A stretch of 64,000 nt of DNA, from NCBI GenBank assembly GCA_045615885.1, contig JAZLFR010000011.1, forward strand, positions 1 to 64,000, in the 5' to 3' direction. Shown here piece by piece: positions 6,864 to 14,902 of the stretch (the stretch's first letter is position 1; each line of letters opens with the position of its first letter). The position numbers and the translations under genes were made by a program. Source of the DNA: UBA1765 sp045615885. Its GTDB lineage: Bacteria; Fibrobacterota; Fibrobacteria; Fibrobacterales; Fibrobacteraceae. The notes under the pieces were generated by a model. It saw only the letters and a program-made list of their open reading frames with translations, was not told where the DNA came from and did not search any database.

Positions 6864-7588
6864 ATAAACGTCTTGTGTTCTTTTATAAAGCCACCGATAT
6901 TTGTGTGGATAATTCCATTGCGGTTTTGGATGATGTCATTTCGCGTCATGACATATTTGGGGTAGTTATCGCGGATACTTTCCAAGGGCTTGTATTCGCG
7001 ATTTTCCGTATCCAAACTGTTCATGATTGTCATTGCGACTTGAACATAACTGTACTGAGATTTCTGATTTCTCATGATAAAGTCGCATTCAAGTTTCCCG
7101 ATTCTGCCCACACTCACGGAGTAATCTTTTGACCTTGCGTATAGATAGATGATGTTTTCTAGAACGGGTCCGTAATTGATCCTGTTGTCTGTATTTGTGG
7201 CAAAATAGAAACCTAAATCTGATAGGTAGTATTTCTGTTCGCCAGCAATGGACTTGCATGATTTCAAGTCAAATCGGCTGCACTTGTAGAGAATCTTTGC
7301 GTCTAATAAAATTTGTATGTAACGGTTCAGCGTTTCGCGAGTGATGTTACGCCCTGCTTTGCGCAGGTCGTTCAGAATGTTTGTTAGACTGGTTGTCGAA
7401 CCGAAGTTGTTGATGATGTAGGTTTGAATGGTATTGAATACGGAAACGGTTCTAAGCAATGACTTCCTGTACAAACCTGCGCTTACGGGCGATTTCTTGA
7501 ACGCCTTCGTTTCAAGATATTCCTCGAATAATTGCGTTAAATGGCAGTTAAGGCTATATATTTTGAAGTTTTTACTGAAATTACATCG
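6860..7588 (-). pseudogene. DUF4143-type ATPase remnant without its ATP-binding domain
   Basis: The minus-strand frame is open from about 7588 to 6860 but has no usable ATG at its start. It begins inside a family segment (LNCHLTQLFEEYLETKAF) normally found mid-protein in AAA-type ATPases with a DUF4143 domain. The P-loop half is missing, and the stretch between EEYLET and LYRKSLLR looks shortened too. The rest is well preserved: a helix-turn-helix-like part (ITRETLNRYIQILLDAKILY), the strand KYYLSDLGF and the nuclease-like end GKLECDFIMRN. A TTG at 7474 could start a 204-residue fragment, but a decayed gene is more likely. Confidence 0.7.
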
Positions 7589-7775
7589 TTAAGTGCGTAT
7601 TTTCGTGTTTTTTTTCAAGGGACGAAATCTGTTTTAAAACGGAAATGCTATATGCAACAGATTGTTGTATATAGAGGAATTTTCTGAAAAATTTTCTATA
7701 AAAATTACAATTTTTGTTAAAAAAATGAATTTTTGTTGTATAAAACGGATTGAACGCTTGTTATATTTTTAGGTG

Positions 7776-8609
7776 ATGAAACCTATCGTTGAATACACCG
7801 ATTTTCGAAAGTTCATGCTGGACTTCTATGAAGAGCAGAAATTGCGCCATGGGTTTACCTGGCGTGAGTTTTCCAAGAAGGCCGGATTTTCGTCGTCGTC
7901 CTACATGAAGGTGGTGTGTGACGGAAAGAGCAAACTGAGTCGAATCGGTGTGGAGCGCGCGGGAGAGGCCATGGGGCTTGTGGGTTTCGAGATGGATTAT
8001 TTCAGGGCCATGGTGAAGTTTGGTCAGGAATCCATCGACGCAAAGAAGAAGGTTGCGTTTGCGGAAATGCTTGCCATTGCCAAGGCGCATAAGGTTCGCG
8101 TTGTAGAAAGCGACTTATTCGACTTTTATGAAAGCTGGAAAAATCCGGTGCTTCGCGAACTTGCTCCCATGATGCCGGGGGCGACGCCTGGAGAAATGGC
8201 GAAGAAATGTCTGCCGAAAGTTTCTGCGGAAGAAGTGAGGGAAACGCTTGCGTTCCTCACGAAGAATGGATTTTTGAAAAAGACCGCTGACGATAATTAT
8301 GTGCAAGCGGAAAAATCCATTACGGGTTCGCCGGAAGCGACGCGCCTGGCCATTCGCGGTATGCATTACAAGATGGCCTGCCTTGCGGCAAACTCGCTGG
8401 ACTTGCCGAAGGAAGAACGAAACTTTACTGGCGTCACCATGGGCGTTTCTAAAAATTCTTACGAGCGGATCGTGAAGGAACTGGATGAATGCCGCCGCAA
8501 GATTATTGCCATCGCTGCAGAAGATGAAAATATCGATCAGGTTTATCGCCTGAATCTGCAACTGTTCCCGTTGACAAAGAACGCGAAGGAGAATGATGAT
8601 GAAAAGTAA
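7776..8609 (+). CDS. TIGR02147 family protein (first copy)
   Basis: About 277 residues. The opening PIVEYTDFRKFMLDFYEEQK and the segment FSKKAGFSSSSYMKVVCDGK match the Fibrobacter-expanded TIGR02147 family, which appears to start with a helix-turn-helix and probably acts in regulation; no member's target is known to me. The middle, APMMPGATPGEMAKKCLPKV, and the later FTGVTMGVSKNSYERIVKEL are also family features. A GTG one codon upstream is an alternative start. The end overlaps the following lipoprotein start by 11 bases, the same arrangement as the second copy at 59511-60371, so these proteins probably control or accompany their lipoprotein neighbour. Confidence 0.85.
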   Translation: MKPIVEYTDFRKFMLDFYEEQKLRHGFTWREFSKKAGFSSSSYMKVVCDGKSKLSRIGVERAGEAMGLVGFEMDYFRAMVKFGQESIDAKKKVAFAEMLAIAKAHKVRVVESDLFDFYESWKNPVLRELAPMMPGATPGEMAKKCLPKVSAEEVRETLAFLTKNGFLKKTADDNYVQAEKSITGSPEATRLAIRGMHYKMACLAANSLDLPKEERNFTGVTMGVSKNSYERIVKELDECRRKIIAIAAEDENIDQVYRLNLQLFPLTKNAKENDDEK

Positions 8610-9606
8610 ATTCATTTTGTCCGTGGCTAGTTTCATCGGATTGTCTGCGGGTTTGTTCTGCGCCTGTTCCGATAACGTTTCTGTTGCTGGGACCGCTGAG
8701 GAGCCGAATCAGATTGCTATCGAAGATGTTTCATCTTCTTCTGTCACCCTGAACGACAGTGAAGGATCTAGCAGTTCCTCTTCTGATGTTCCGAACTCTT
8801 CATCCTCAACCATTCCGAGTTCTTCCTCTGTCATTCCGGTCGATGACGAGGAATCTAGCAGCTCTAGCATCCAGATTCCCGGTCAAGCCGGGAATGACGA
8901 CGGGGCGCGATCATCTTCTTCTCTCATTCTGAGTTCTTCTTCCGTCATCCTCGACCCCGATCGAGGATCTAGCAGCTCCATTACACCTCCGGGGTCTAAT
9001 AACGATGACCGTCCGGCAGTTGTTCCGCCGAGCAATGGCGTAGAGCCGAAGACTCTTGATAATTTCGTCAAGCAGTATGTGAACGATGTCAACACGAAAT
9101 TTGATGACAATGTCCTTGCTTATCACATGGTTTATGAAAAACAGTGTGGCGGAGCGTCGGATGATTGCGAAGATGCTACTCCTGTCTATTACGAATTGAC
9201 TACGCCGGGGTTGCTCAAAGATATGGACATGTCCCATGTTGAAATGATGTTCCCGAAGACAATAGATTATCTCGCAAAGACGCCAAGCATTGATGAAGAA
9301 TACTGCCCGTTCTACTTGCTGAACATTTCTCCTGTTGGTATGGATGGCGGCTACACTCCAGAAACGGGATTTGTCCTTACAAACATTGAAGACGATAAGT
9401 TGACCGTGATAGCACTTCGTTCACACACCTGCGAAAACACCGATAAATATAGAGTGTTTGGAATTCTGTTCCGTCACTGCGGAGAACTTTCTAGCAATCC
9501 TAAAATTGAATTTATTGAATCCGATGGTCGTTTTGAGACGGAATGCAGACCCGCAAATTCCATTGATGTTTCGTCGGAATGGGTGAATAAAAATCTGTTG
9601 AGATAA
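8599..9606 (+). CDS. Ser-rich linker lipoprotein
   Basis: 335 residues. The lipoprotein signal is MKSKFILSVASFIGLSAGLF followed by CACSD. Next comes a long low-complexity linker with repeated SSSSS runs alternating with Pro/Asp (about residues 40-140), then a globular domain with several cysteines (EKQCGGASDDCEDA, RSHTCEN, FRHCGEL, ETECRP), probably disulfide bonded. Such Ser-linker lipoproteins are typical of Fibrobacter cell surfaces. ATG 8599 has the best spacing to AGGAG; ATGs at 8593 and 8596 are in frame. No known domain was recognised. Confidence 0.8.
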   Translation: MKSKFILSVASFIGLSAGLFCACSDNVSVAGTAEEPNQIAIEDVSSSSVTLNDSEGSSSSSSDVPNSSSSTIPSSSSVIPVDDEESSSSSIQIPGQAGNDDGARSSSSLILSSSSVILDPDRGSSSSITPPGSNNDDRPAVVPPSNGVEPKTLDNFVKQYVNDVNTKFDDNVLAYHMVYEKQCGGASDDCEDATPVYYELTTPGLLKDMDMSHVEMMFPKTIDYLAKTPSIDEEYCPFYLLNISPVGMDGGYTPETGFVLTNIEDDKLTVIALRSHTCENTDKYRVFGILFRHCGELSSNPKIEFIESDGRFETECRPANSIDVSSEWVNKNLLR

Positions 9607-9616
9607 AGGAAAAAAC

Positions 9617-10537
9617 ATGAATATCAAAAAATTTGTGTTGGGGCTTTTTGCGGCCTTGATGGTTACCGCCCTTGTGGCCTGCGGAGACGATTCCTCTAGT
9701 GCGTCGACTTCTGCACCTATTGAAGATGTTACAGAATCCTCTTCTTCTGTAGATGTTACGCAGGGCTCAATCTGTTCCTCAAGTATCCAAAGCGATATCT
9801 CTTCTTCAAGCGTACTGATGAATTCTTCTAGCAGCGCAGCTTTCATTCCTGAGCCAGGTAGTTCCTCCAGCGTAATCATTCCTTCCTGCGGAACTGCCGT
9901 TTACACGGAGAAGTGCATTGACACGGAATTTGAAGGTGTAACTTGCGATGCCATCGGTTGCCATCCTATGGATTGCTTTGAAGAACAGAAGGGCATGGAG
10001 GCTTACAGTTGTAATGGCAGCAGTATCATGATTTGTGACGGAACTCATTGGCAATATACCAATTGCGTTTTGCCGATAATCGGTTCGTCAAGTTCTTCTG
10101 CTTATGACCCTGCGGGAGCCAACGGCAAACCTTGCGAAACGGAAGGTGAAGAAAGATATGTGGGACCTTATGCATATGTATGCAGGGATGGTCAACTGAC
10201 TTTCTCGGAAGATCTTTCTGACCCCTGTGACGCTGATAATGATTGCGGCTCCAGCGAGTATCCAGAAGGTTGGCAGAATGAACCTTGCTCCACTGAAGAT
10301 GAAGTAAGATTGGATGAAACTTTTGAATACCGCTGCGTTGGTGGAAAATGGTCTATCCAAGGATACAATCCTAATCTTGTAGATCCTAATGCCGAACGTT
10401 GCAGAAGTAGCGAAATCGAAGGTTCTGCTTGCGATGTAAGCGGCGACCTTTCCCACATGTCAGTAAATGGTTGCGAGTTCTTCTGCTACGGCGGAAAGTG
10501 GGAATACACTCCGCCTCCAATGGCTCTGAACATATAG
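9617..10537 (+). CDS. Cys-rich lipoprotein with Ser linker
   Basis: 306 residues. The signal MNIKKFVLGLFAALMVTALV precedes the lipobox Cys in ACGDD. After a Ser-rich linker (residues 25-85) there are at least three related Cys modules of about 50 residues, each ending with a pattern like C-x-GGKW (YRCVGGKWS, FFCYGGKWEY, SIMICDGTHWQY) and beginning with C-x3-EG (PCETEGEER, PCSTEDEVR, RSSEIEGSAC). It looks like an outer-membrane surface protein made of repeated disulfide-rich units. Eleven bases after the previous lipoprotein and followed by a strong terminator, so it is the last gene of that operon. Confidence 0.8.
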   Translation: MNIKKFVLGLFAALMVTALVACGDDSSSASTSAPIEDVTESSSSVDVTQGSICSSSIQSDISSSSVLMNSSSSAAFIPEPGSSSSVIIPSCGTAVYTEKCIDTEFEGVTCDAIGCHPMDCFEEQKGMEAYSCNGSSIMICDGTHWQYTNCVLPIIGSSSSSAYDPAGANGKPCETEGEERYVGPYAYVCRDGQLTFSEDLSDPCDADNDCGSSEYPEGWQNEPCSTEDEVRLDETFEYRCVGGKWSIQGYNPNLVDPNAERCRSSEIEGSACDVSGDLSHMSVNGCEFFCYGGKWEYTPPPMALNI

Positions 10538-10591
10538 TCACCTAACTTCACTGATCGAGGTTTCCCCTTTATAATCTCCAGGAATTTTTCG

Positions 10592-10620
10592 CAGGCCTTG
10601 CTCAAGGCCTGTTTCTTTTT
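10592..10620 (+). terminator. Rho-independent terminator after the lipoprotein operon
   Basis: Perfect 9-bp arms CAGGCCTTG (10592-10600) and CAAGGCCTG (10603-10611), then TTTCTTTTT. Confidence 0.9.
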
Positions 10621-10711
10621 CCAGGCAACAGAAACCTAGATGGGGGGCGACTTGAAGTAATTAGCGGGTTGATGCCTTCTTTTTTTATACTTTTGTAACC
10701 GAGGTAACAAA

Positions 10712-11332
10712 ATGAAAGTTTTATTGATTAACGGAAGCCCCCGCAAGAATGGCAACACTTTTACAGCCTTGAACGAGGCTGCAGAACAGCTGAAGAAGAA
10801 CGGCATCGAAAGCGAAATCGTGTGGATTGGCAATAAAGCCGTTCGCGGTTGCATTGCCTGTAATGTCTGCAAGACCAAGGGCAATTGCCGCTGTGCCTTT
10901 GACGAAGACATCTGTAACGAAGTCATCGCCAAGATGGAAACCAGCGATGCATTGATTGTTGGTTCTCCGGTTTACTGGGGTCAGCCCAACGGTTCCGTAC
11001 TATCCCTAATCCAGCGCATGGCTTACGCTGCCGGCGCCCATTTACAGGGCAAGCCCGCCGCCGCTGTTTGCTGCTGCCGCCGCGGCGGTGCAACTGCTGC
11101 ATTCCAGACTTTGCAAATGCCTTTCCAGATGCTGAACATGCCTATCGTTACTTCCCAGTATTGGAACATCGCCTACGGCCGTGCCGAAGCGGAATCCGCC
11201 CAGGATACAGAAGGCATGCAGACCATGCGTACTCTGGCAAACAACATGGCTTATATGCTAAAGAAGTTCGCCACCGGCACCGCTGAGGTTGAAGCCAAGG
11301 AACCTTGGCAGCCCATGAACTTCGTTCGCTAA
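10712..11332 (+). CDS. NADPH-dependent FMN reductase family protein
   Basis: 206 residues with a flavodoxin-like fold. The N-terminal INGSPRKNGNTFTAL is the FMN phosphate loop, and GSPVYWGQPNGSV is the conserved flavin-binding turn. The Cys cluster GCIACNVCKTKGNCRC resembles the iron-sulfur cluster site of archaeal-type iron-sulfur flavoproteins. An unusual VCCCRRGG follows. The role is an electron-transfer or quinone/xenobiotic reductase in the cytoplasm. It is a single gene between two terminators. Confidence 0.85.
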   Translation: MKVLLINGSPRKNGNTFTALNEAAEQLKKNGIESEIVWIGNKAVRGCIACNVCKTKGNCRCAFDEDICNEVIAKMETSDALIVGSPVYWGQPNGSVLSLIQRMAYAAGAHLQGKPAAAVCCCRRGGATAAFQTLQMPFQMLNMPIVTSQYWNIAYGRAEAESAQDTEGMQTMRTLANNMAYMLKKFATGTAEVEAKEPWQPMNFVR

Positions 11333-11374
11333 AGTTGAGGCTTTCGCCCCTGAACATTCAAAAATTATTGAAAA

Positions 11375-11408
11375 GTCGCCCGCAGAAAATGCAGGGCGAT
11401 TTTTTTTC
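11375..11408 (+). terminator. Terminator after the FMN reductase gene
   Basis: GTCGCCCGCA (11375-11384), a short A-rich loop and TGCAGGGCGA (11390-11399), followed by nine Ts. It also marks the likely left edge of the accessory island. Confidence 0.85.
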
Positions 11409-11435
11409 TGTATCCTACCCTCAACAATCTTGTAT

Positions 11436-11516
11436 TAAAAACCAGCAATTGGACTTCAAAAACCAATGATTGATACTAAAAACCCAACGATTGGGCTTAA
11501 AAAACAACGATTGAGT
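11436..11516 (+). repeat. Four helically phased dyad repeats upstream of the XRE gene
   Basis: Four imperfect tandem units start at 11436, 11456, 11477 and 11498 (20, 21 and 21 bp apart). Each has an A-run followed by a small dyad: CCAGCAATTGG, CCAATGATTGA, CCCAACGATTGGG, CAACGATTGAG. A weaker fifth copy may lie at 11421-11435. The spacing of two helix turns puts all dyads on one face of the DNA, as for cooperative regulator binding or replication iterons. They end about 75 bp before the promoter. Confidence 0.7.
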
Positions 11517-11592
11517 AAAAAAATATAGATCGTCATCTTCCAACGCAAAATACTAAAATTAACCAAAATGGTAAATTTATTTACTAAACAAC

Positions 11593-11621
11593 TTGACAAA
11601 GTTGAAAATTAAGTTTATATT
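11593..11621 (+). promoter_or_regulatory. Promoter of the XRE-ImmA operon
   Basis: TTGACA (11593-11598), a 17-bp spacer and TATATT (11616-11621), followed by AAGGAG before the ATG at 11656. A near-consensus sigma-70 promoter. Confidence 0.85.
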
Positions 11622-11655
11622 CTAGCATCGCCACTCAACCCTCAAGGAGAATTCT

Positions 11656-12015
11656 ATGGTAACCGCATTTGGAAAGTTTTTGAGAAATTTAAGGATGGAT
11701 GTAGGTGAACTGCTACTGAACATGGCTGATAAGCTGAACGTCTCTCCAGCATTTCTGTCTGGTGTTGAAAACGGCAAACGCAAGATTCCTGCCGGGTGGG
11801 TTGATCGTATTGCAGCACTATACCAGTTGAACGACGATCAAAAGACAGACCTGCAGAACGCTTATTTTGAAACAAATGAATCTGTAGAAATTGGACTTAA
11901 CCAACTGCAAATGCCACAGAAGAACCTCTTGTTTTCGTTCGCGAGAAAGCTTGAATCAATTTCGGACGACGATGTAGAACAAATTAACAAGATTTTGAAT
12001 AAGGAAAGAAAGTGA
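11656..12015 (+). CDS. XRE-family helix-turn-helix regulator
   Basis: 119 residues. The HTH runs through about residues 5-60: FGKFLRNLRMD ... MADKLNVSPAFLSGVENGKR. The C-terminal part, LESISDDDVEQINKILNKE, is the helix seen in regulators paired with ImmA/IrrE proteases. It probably represses its own promoter through the phased dyads upstream and is inactivated by the neighbouring protease. The stop overlaps the start of the next gene (GTGA). Confidence 0.85.
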   Translation: MVTAFGKFLRNLRMDVGELLLNMADKLNVSPAFLSGVENGKRKIPAGWVDRIAALYQLNDDQKTDLQNAYFETNESVEIGLNQLQMPQKNLLFSFARKLESISDDDVEQINKILNKERK

Positions 12016-12545
12016 GAACTACAAATTTTAAAGCAGCCCCAATGAGCCGGCAGTCAATTCGTGCAATCGTCAAGATTATCAAGAAAAAATGCGGGTTGGA
12101 AAATGAATTGAAAATACCAGTATGCAGCTTTTTTGAGTTCATCATGGAGCGATTGTTTCCTAATTTTGAATGGGAAATTGTTGACGAATATAAGATGAAG
12201 GAGGAAGGCTTAACCCTTTCTGCCAACAATACAATTTATATTCGTCAAGATGTATATACCAAAGCTTGTCATGGCGACGGTCGTGCTCGTTTTACCATTA
12301 TGCACGAGATTGGACACTTCTTTTTGCATGGCCCAAAGAGGGTCGCCCTATGCAGGCTTGCTCCCGGAGAACAGTTAAAAAAATACGAAGACCCAGAATG
12401 GCAAGCAGACAACTTCGCTGCTGAATTTTTGATGGATTCTGACCTGGTAATCGGCATGGATTTCCTGGAAATTTCAAGTGAATGCGGCGTAACTTACGGC
12501 GCATCTCAAACTCGAATCAACATCCTGGAGAAGGAATTCAACTAA
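12012..12545 (+). CDS. ImmA/IrrE-family metallopeptidase
   Basis: 177 residues starting at GTG 12012 within the end of the XRE gene. The zinc motif HEIGHFFLHG (HExxH) is near residue 98, and a downstream acidic residue in EWQADNFAAEFLMD supplies the third ligand region (E-x2-AD-x2-A-x-E). In known pairs such as ImmR-ImmA and DdrO-IrrE the protease cleaves or inactivates the XRE repressor in response to stress, switching on a mobile element or defence genes. Here that target may be the A-B-C operon and restriction genes downstream. Confidence 0.85.
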   Translation: MRTTNFKAAPMSRQSIRAIVKIIKKKCGLENELKIPVCSFFEFIMERLFPNFEWEIVDEYKMKEEGLTLSANNTIYIRQDVYTKACHGDGRARFTIMHEIGHFFLHGPKRVALCRLAPGEQLKKYEDPEWQADNFAAEFLMDSDLVIGMDFLEISSECGVTYGASQTRINILEKEFN

Positions 12546-12549
12546 AAAA

Positions 12550-12581
12550 TGCCGGACAGCTGATTGCTCAACCATCCGGCA
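12550..12581 (+). other. Hairpin after the ImmA gene
   Basis: Arms TGCCGGA (12550-12556) and TCCGGCA (12575-12581) with an 18-base loop, starting five bases after the stop. No T-run follows, so it may be a processing or weak termination site rather than a clear terminator. Confidence 0.4.
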
Positions 12582-12596
12582 AATGCTTGCCAAGTA

Positions 12597-12624
12597 TTGC
12601 TACCCAACAAGGCGTCAGGAACCT
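12597..12624 (+). repeat. 28-bp leader element, copy 1
   Basis: The core TTGCTACCCAACAAGGCGTC then AGGAACCT recurs at 13434-13461 with only three differences, all A/G transitions. Each copy lies 60-75 bases before a coding start with a strong SD. The conserved GGCGTCAGGAACCT part could belong to a structured RNA leader or a protein-binding site. The copies may also be leftovers of the cassette duplication. Confidence 0.6.
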
Positions 12625-12697
12625 CCAAGATAGCAAATTTGGCAAGTAAATGTCAAGTTGAGCGCAGCTAAAAGGCGCCAAAAATCAAGGAGGACTT

Positions 12698-13069
12698 ATG
12701 TCCAATGCAAAAGCAATGTATTCCGTTGTGTCGGCATATTATTGCGAACAGGTAGTTCCGTCAAACAATGTTGATATGGAACGTTACAATAGAAGCAAAC
12801 TTCGAGAACAGATGTTCAACGAGGAGTGGAAGAAAGATAAAGTTAATGTCAATGAAATCATTGATAAGTATGCTCCTGACGCCAACTGCTATAAAAAAGG
12901 CATAAAGTTTTACTTTGAAGGCAATGAAAATACCGTAATATGCGATATGGCAAGTGGGTATTTGCGAGTGAAAAATAACGCAACGGGTCTTTGGTACCGA
13001 ATTGACGGAACGTTAACTAGCTCTAGAGAAGGAACTCATTTCAAAATAAAAAAATGGGAGGAAATGTAA
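12698..13069 (+). CDS. Island cassette protein A1 (uncharacterized)
   Basis: 123 residues, no recognised domain with certainty. It is paralogous to the gene at 14184-14555 and of exactly equal length: shared segments include EEWKKDKVNVNEIIDKYAP, CDMASGYLRVKN and the end THFKIKKWEEM. The DMASGYLR ... HFKI-K-EEM pattern resembles C-terminal domains I associate with polymorphic or phage-linked toxins; this is only a weak impression. SD AAGGAGGA precedes the ATG. The stop overlaps the B1 start (TAATG), so A and B are coupled. Confidence 0.7.
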   Translation: MSNAKAMYSVVSAYYCEQVVPSNNVDMERYNRSKLREQMFNEEWKKDKVNVNEIIDKYAPDANCYKKGIKFYFEGNENTVICDMASGYLRVKNNATGLWYRIDGTLTSSREGTHFKIKKWEEM

Positions 13070-13419
13070 TGTGGTTTGAACTGTTCTTAGACTTGAACAA
13101 CTTAAAATACTACGGAAATATTCCTGAAATACCTGAAGACAGAGAAGGTCGTGTTGAAATATTTGAATTCGATGATAAAATCTACGCTCCATTATTTGAC
13201 AAAGATTTCATCGACGAGGTAAATAATCTGTGCGACACTTGTCTCGATCTTACCGATGTAGATTATTTTGATAAAGAAAAATGCGTCAAATTAAAATCCT
13301 GGTTGGAACAGCGCTTGGCGAAAGAATTGAATCCTTTGCTAAAACCGATTTATGAAAAATTATTGGATTTCGTCTCTAGGGCAATAGAACTTGAGACAGG
13401 TGTTGTAATCCAGTTGTAA
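13069..13419 (+). CDS. Island cassette protein B1 (uncharacterized)
   Basis: 116 residues, acidic, with paralogue B2 at 14555-14902. Shared features are the start F-L-L/N-YYG-IP, the segment DVDYFDKEKCVKLKSWLEQRL and the end LLDFVSRAIELETGVVIQL. ATG 13069 overlaps the A1 stop by one base and has GGAGG inside the last A1 codons; an ATG at 13054 lacks such an SD. Size, acidity and strict coupling to a somewhat basic partner would suit an immunity or antitoxin protein, but this is inference from arrangement only. Confidence 0.7.
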   Translation: MWFELFLDLNNLKYYGNIPEIPEDREGRVEIFEFDDKIYAPLFDKDFIDEVNNLCDTCLDLTDVDYFDKEKCVKLKSWLEQRLAKELNPLLKPIYEKLLDFVSRAIELETGVVIQL

Positions 13420-13433
13420 ATTAAACTAGAAAT

Positions 13434-13461
13434 TTGCTGCCCGACAGGGCGTCAGGAACCT
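13434..13461 (+). repeat. 28-bp leader element, copy 2
   Basis: Matches 12597-12624 at 25 of 28 positions. It is followed by two small hairpins: one around TGCTGCGGCAGCA and GACGG-N8-CCGTC (13491-13508), the latter touching the SD GGAGG (13510-13514) of the next gene. Confidence 0.6.
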
Positions 13462-13521
13462 TTTGCTGCGGCAGCATTGTTTCAAACAAGAGACGGCAAC
13501 CAAACCGTCGGAGGCTTCCGT

Positions 13522-14184
13522 ATGGTAAGAAATATGATGGACCTTTGCAAGATTGCAGATGATTTTGTGCAATATTTGCAAGGCAAAGGCATCGAATTCA
13601 ATGAAATGGGGTTCCCTATCTTAAAAAGGGAAATGTTCCTAGAGGAAATTCCGGAGCAGATGGTTCCCTATGATTTTAGGAAAAATAGAATCGTAAAGAA
13701 CCCCAAAAAGACGCTATTAGTCTTTTATTGCCCTGACGCAAGAATTTATCCAAGACTCGAGAATGTTTTGGATGAAGTTTCAGAATATGGTGAATATATG
13801 GGAGCAGTGGCAACTGATGTCACAGTCACAAGCGACATGGATCAGGAGTGGCAAGATTTCATAATGCTGTTGAATCAACTGTTTATGGCAGTGCTTGCTG
13901 TAAATGGAATAAAAATTGTTGCAAATCTTCGGACAGGGAATTGGTCAACGCATAAAAATATCAGCGGAGTTCCAAAGAATGTATTGTGGGCGGCAGGTTT
14001 TCTAGGTTGCCCTAAAGATGAACCACACGACATGCGCTTTATTTCAACGGTAATGCTTGGACAGCCATCTTCATTGCTTATTTATGGCAAAGAGGATTCC
14101 AATGCTATAGAGAAACTTTCCATAATGGGTGTAAGGTATCTTGTGTATCCTGATTATCACAAGGCTCGCAAGGAGGCTGCGTAA
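13522..14184 (+). CDS. DUF4417-like protein
   Basis: 220 residues. The central part (GAVATDVTVTSDMDQEWQDF ... LAVNGIKIVANLRTGN) follows the DUF4417 pattern: a strand ending in D, a DM motif, a helix, then NGIK/V and a strand. DUF4417 proteins are found in phages and mobile elements, with no established activity that I know of. ATG 13522 is chosen because GGAGG lies eight bases before it; ATG 13477 is also in frame. The stop TAA shares its last A with the ACG start of the next gene. Confidence 0.65.
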   Translation: MVRNMMDLCKIADDFVQYLQGKGIEFNEMGFPILKREMFLEEIPEQMVPYDFRKNRIVKNPKKTLLVFYCPDARIYPRLENVLDEVSEYGEYMGAVATDVTVTSDMDQEWQDFIMLLNQLFMAVLAVNGIKIVANLRTGNWSTHKNISGVPKNVLWAAGFLGCPKDEPHDMRFISTVMLGQPSSLLIYGKEDSNAIEKLSIMGVRYLVYPDYHKARKEAA

Positions 14185-14555
14185 CGTCTAATGCGAAAGA
14201 AACATATTCAAAGCTGTCTCAGTATTATGTTGAGTTTGCAGTCCCTTCTTCTCCAAACTTGCAGTACGGCTACACGGAAAGTAAAAAGAGAGAGGCTTTA
14301 TTCAATGAAAATTGGAAAAAGAACAAAGTAAACATAAATGAAATAATCAATAAGTACACTCCCAATGAAACACCAAAGATTCATGGTATCAAAGCAGTCT
14401 GGAAAAATAAAGACTATATTATAAAAGCGGACATGGCTTCAGGGTATTTGAAAATATACGATCGGCATTTCAAAACTTTCTTGGATAAATATGGAAATCT
14501 TGTGCCAGATGGGCCCGACTCGCATATGAAAATTTTGAGAAAGGAGGAAATGTAA
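14184..14555 (+). CDS. Island cassette protein A2, apparent ACG start
   Basis: Paralogue of A1 (12698-13069). Reading in frame from ACG 14184 gives TSNAKETYSKLSQYYVE, which aligns without gaps with MSNAKAMYSVVSAYYCE of A1, and both genes are then exactly 372 bases. AAGGAGG lies at 14169-14175, ideally placed for a start at 14184, and the stop of the previous gene overlaps as TAACG, mirroring the TAATG junctions of the other pairs. So either ACG is used, or an ATG start has mutated and a shorter product starts at ATG 14259. The C-terminal DMASGYLKIYD and SHMKILRKEEM are conserved. Confidence 0.7.
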   Translation, partial: TSNAKETYSKLSQYYVEFAVPSSPNLQYGYTESKKREALFNENWKKNKVNINEIINKYTPNETPKIHGIKAVWKNKDYIIKADMASGYLKIYDRHFKTFLDKYGNLVPDGPDSHMKILRKEEM

Positions 14556-14902
14556 TGAAGTTTGCTTTGATTTTAAACTATGCTGGATTAGACTATTATG
14601 GGCACATACCTGTGGTTCCATATCCGCCGGATTCCCGAGTTGAAGTATTCTATTTTGAAGATGAAGAAAACGATCTTCTTTTGAATGATTTTGTATTCCC
14701 AATAAACCGAGCGTGCGGAACGCTTCTTGACGATGGCGATTTAGATTATTTTGATCAATCTAAATGTTCCGTATTGAAATCTTGGCTTGAAAATCGCTTG
14801 TCAACGATTTCGAACGAAACTTTGGAAAATTTGTACAGAAAACTTCTTGAGTTTGCAACAAGGGCTGTAGAATTAGGCTCAGGAGTGGTTGTTGAACTAT
14901 GA
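14555..14902 (+). CDS. Island cassette protein B2 (uncharacterized)
   Basis: 115 residues, paralogous to B1 with the shared motif DLDYFDQSKCSVLKSWLENRL and the end LLEFATRAVELGSGVVVEL. The start overlaps the A2 stop by one base, preceded by AAGGAGG within the A2 codons. The stop overlaps the next start as ATGA. The pair A2-B2 differs from A1-B1 at most positions, so the duplication is old and both copies seem to be kept by selection. Confidence 0.7.
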   Translation: MKFALILNYAGLDYYGHIPVVPYPPDSRVEVFYFEDEENDLLLNDFVFPINRACGTLLDDGDLDYFDQSKCSVLKSWLENRLSTISNETLENLYRKLLEFATRAVELGSGVVVEL

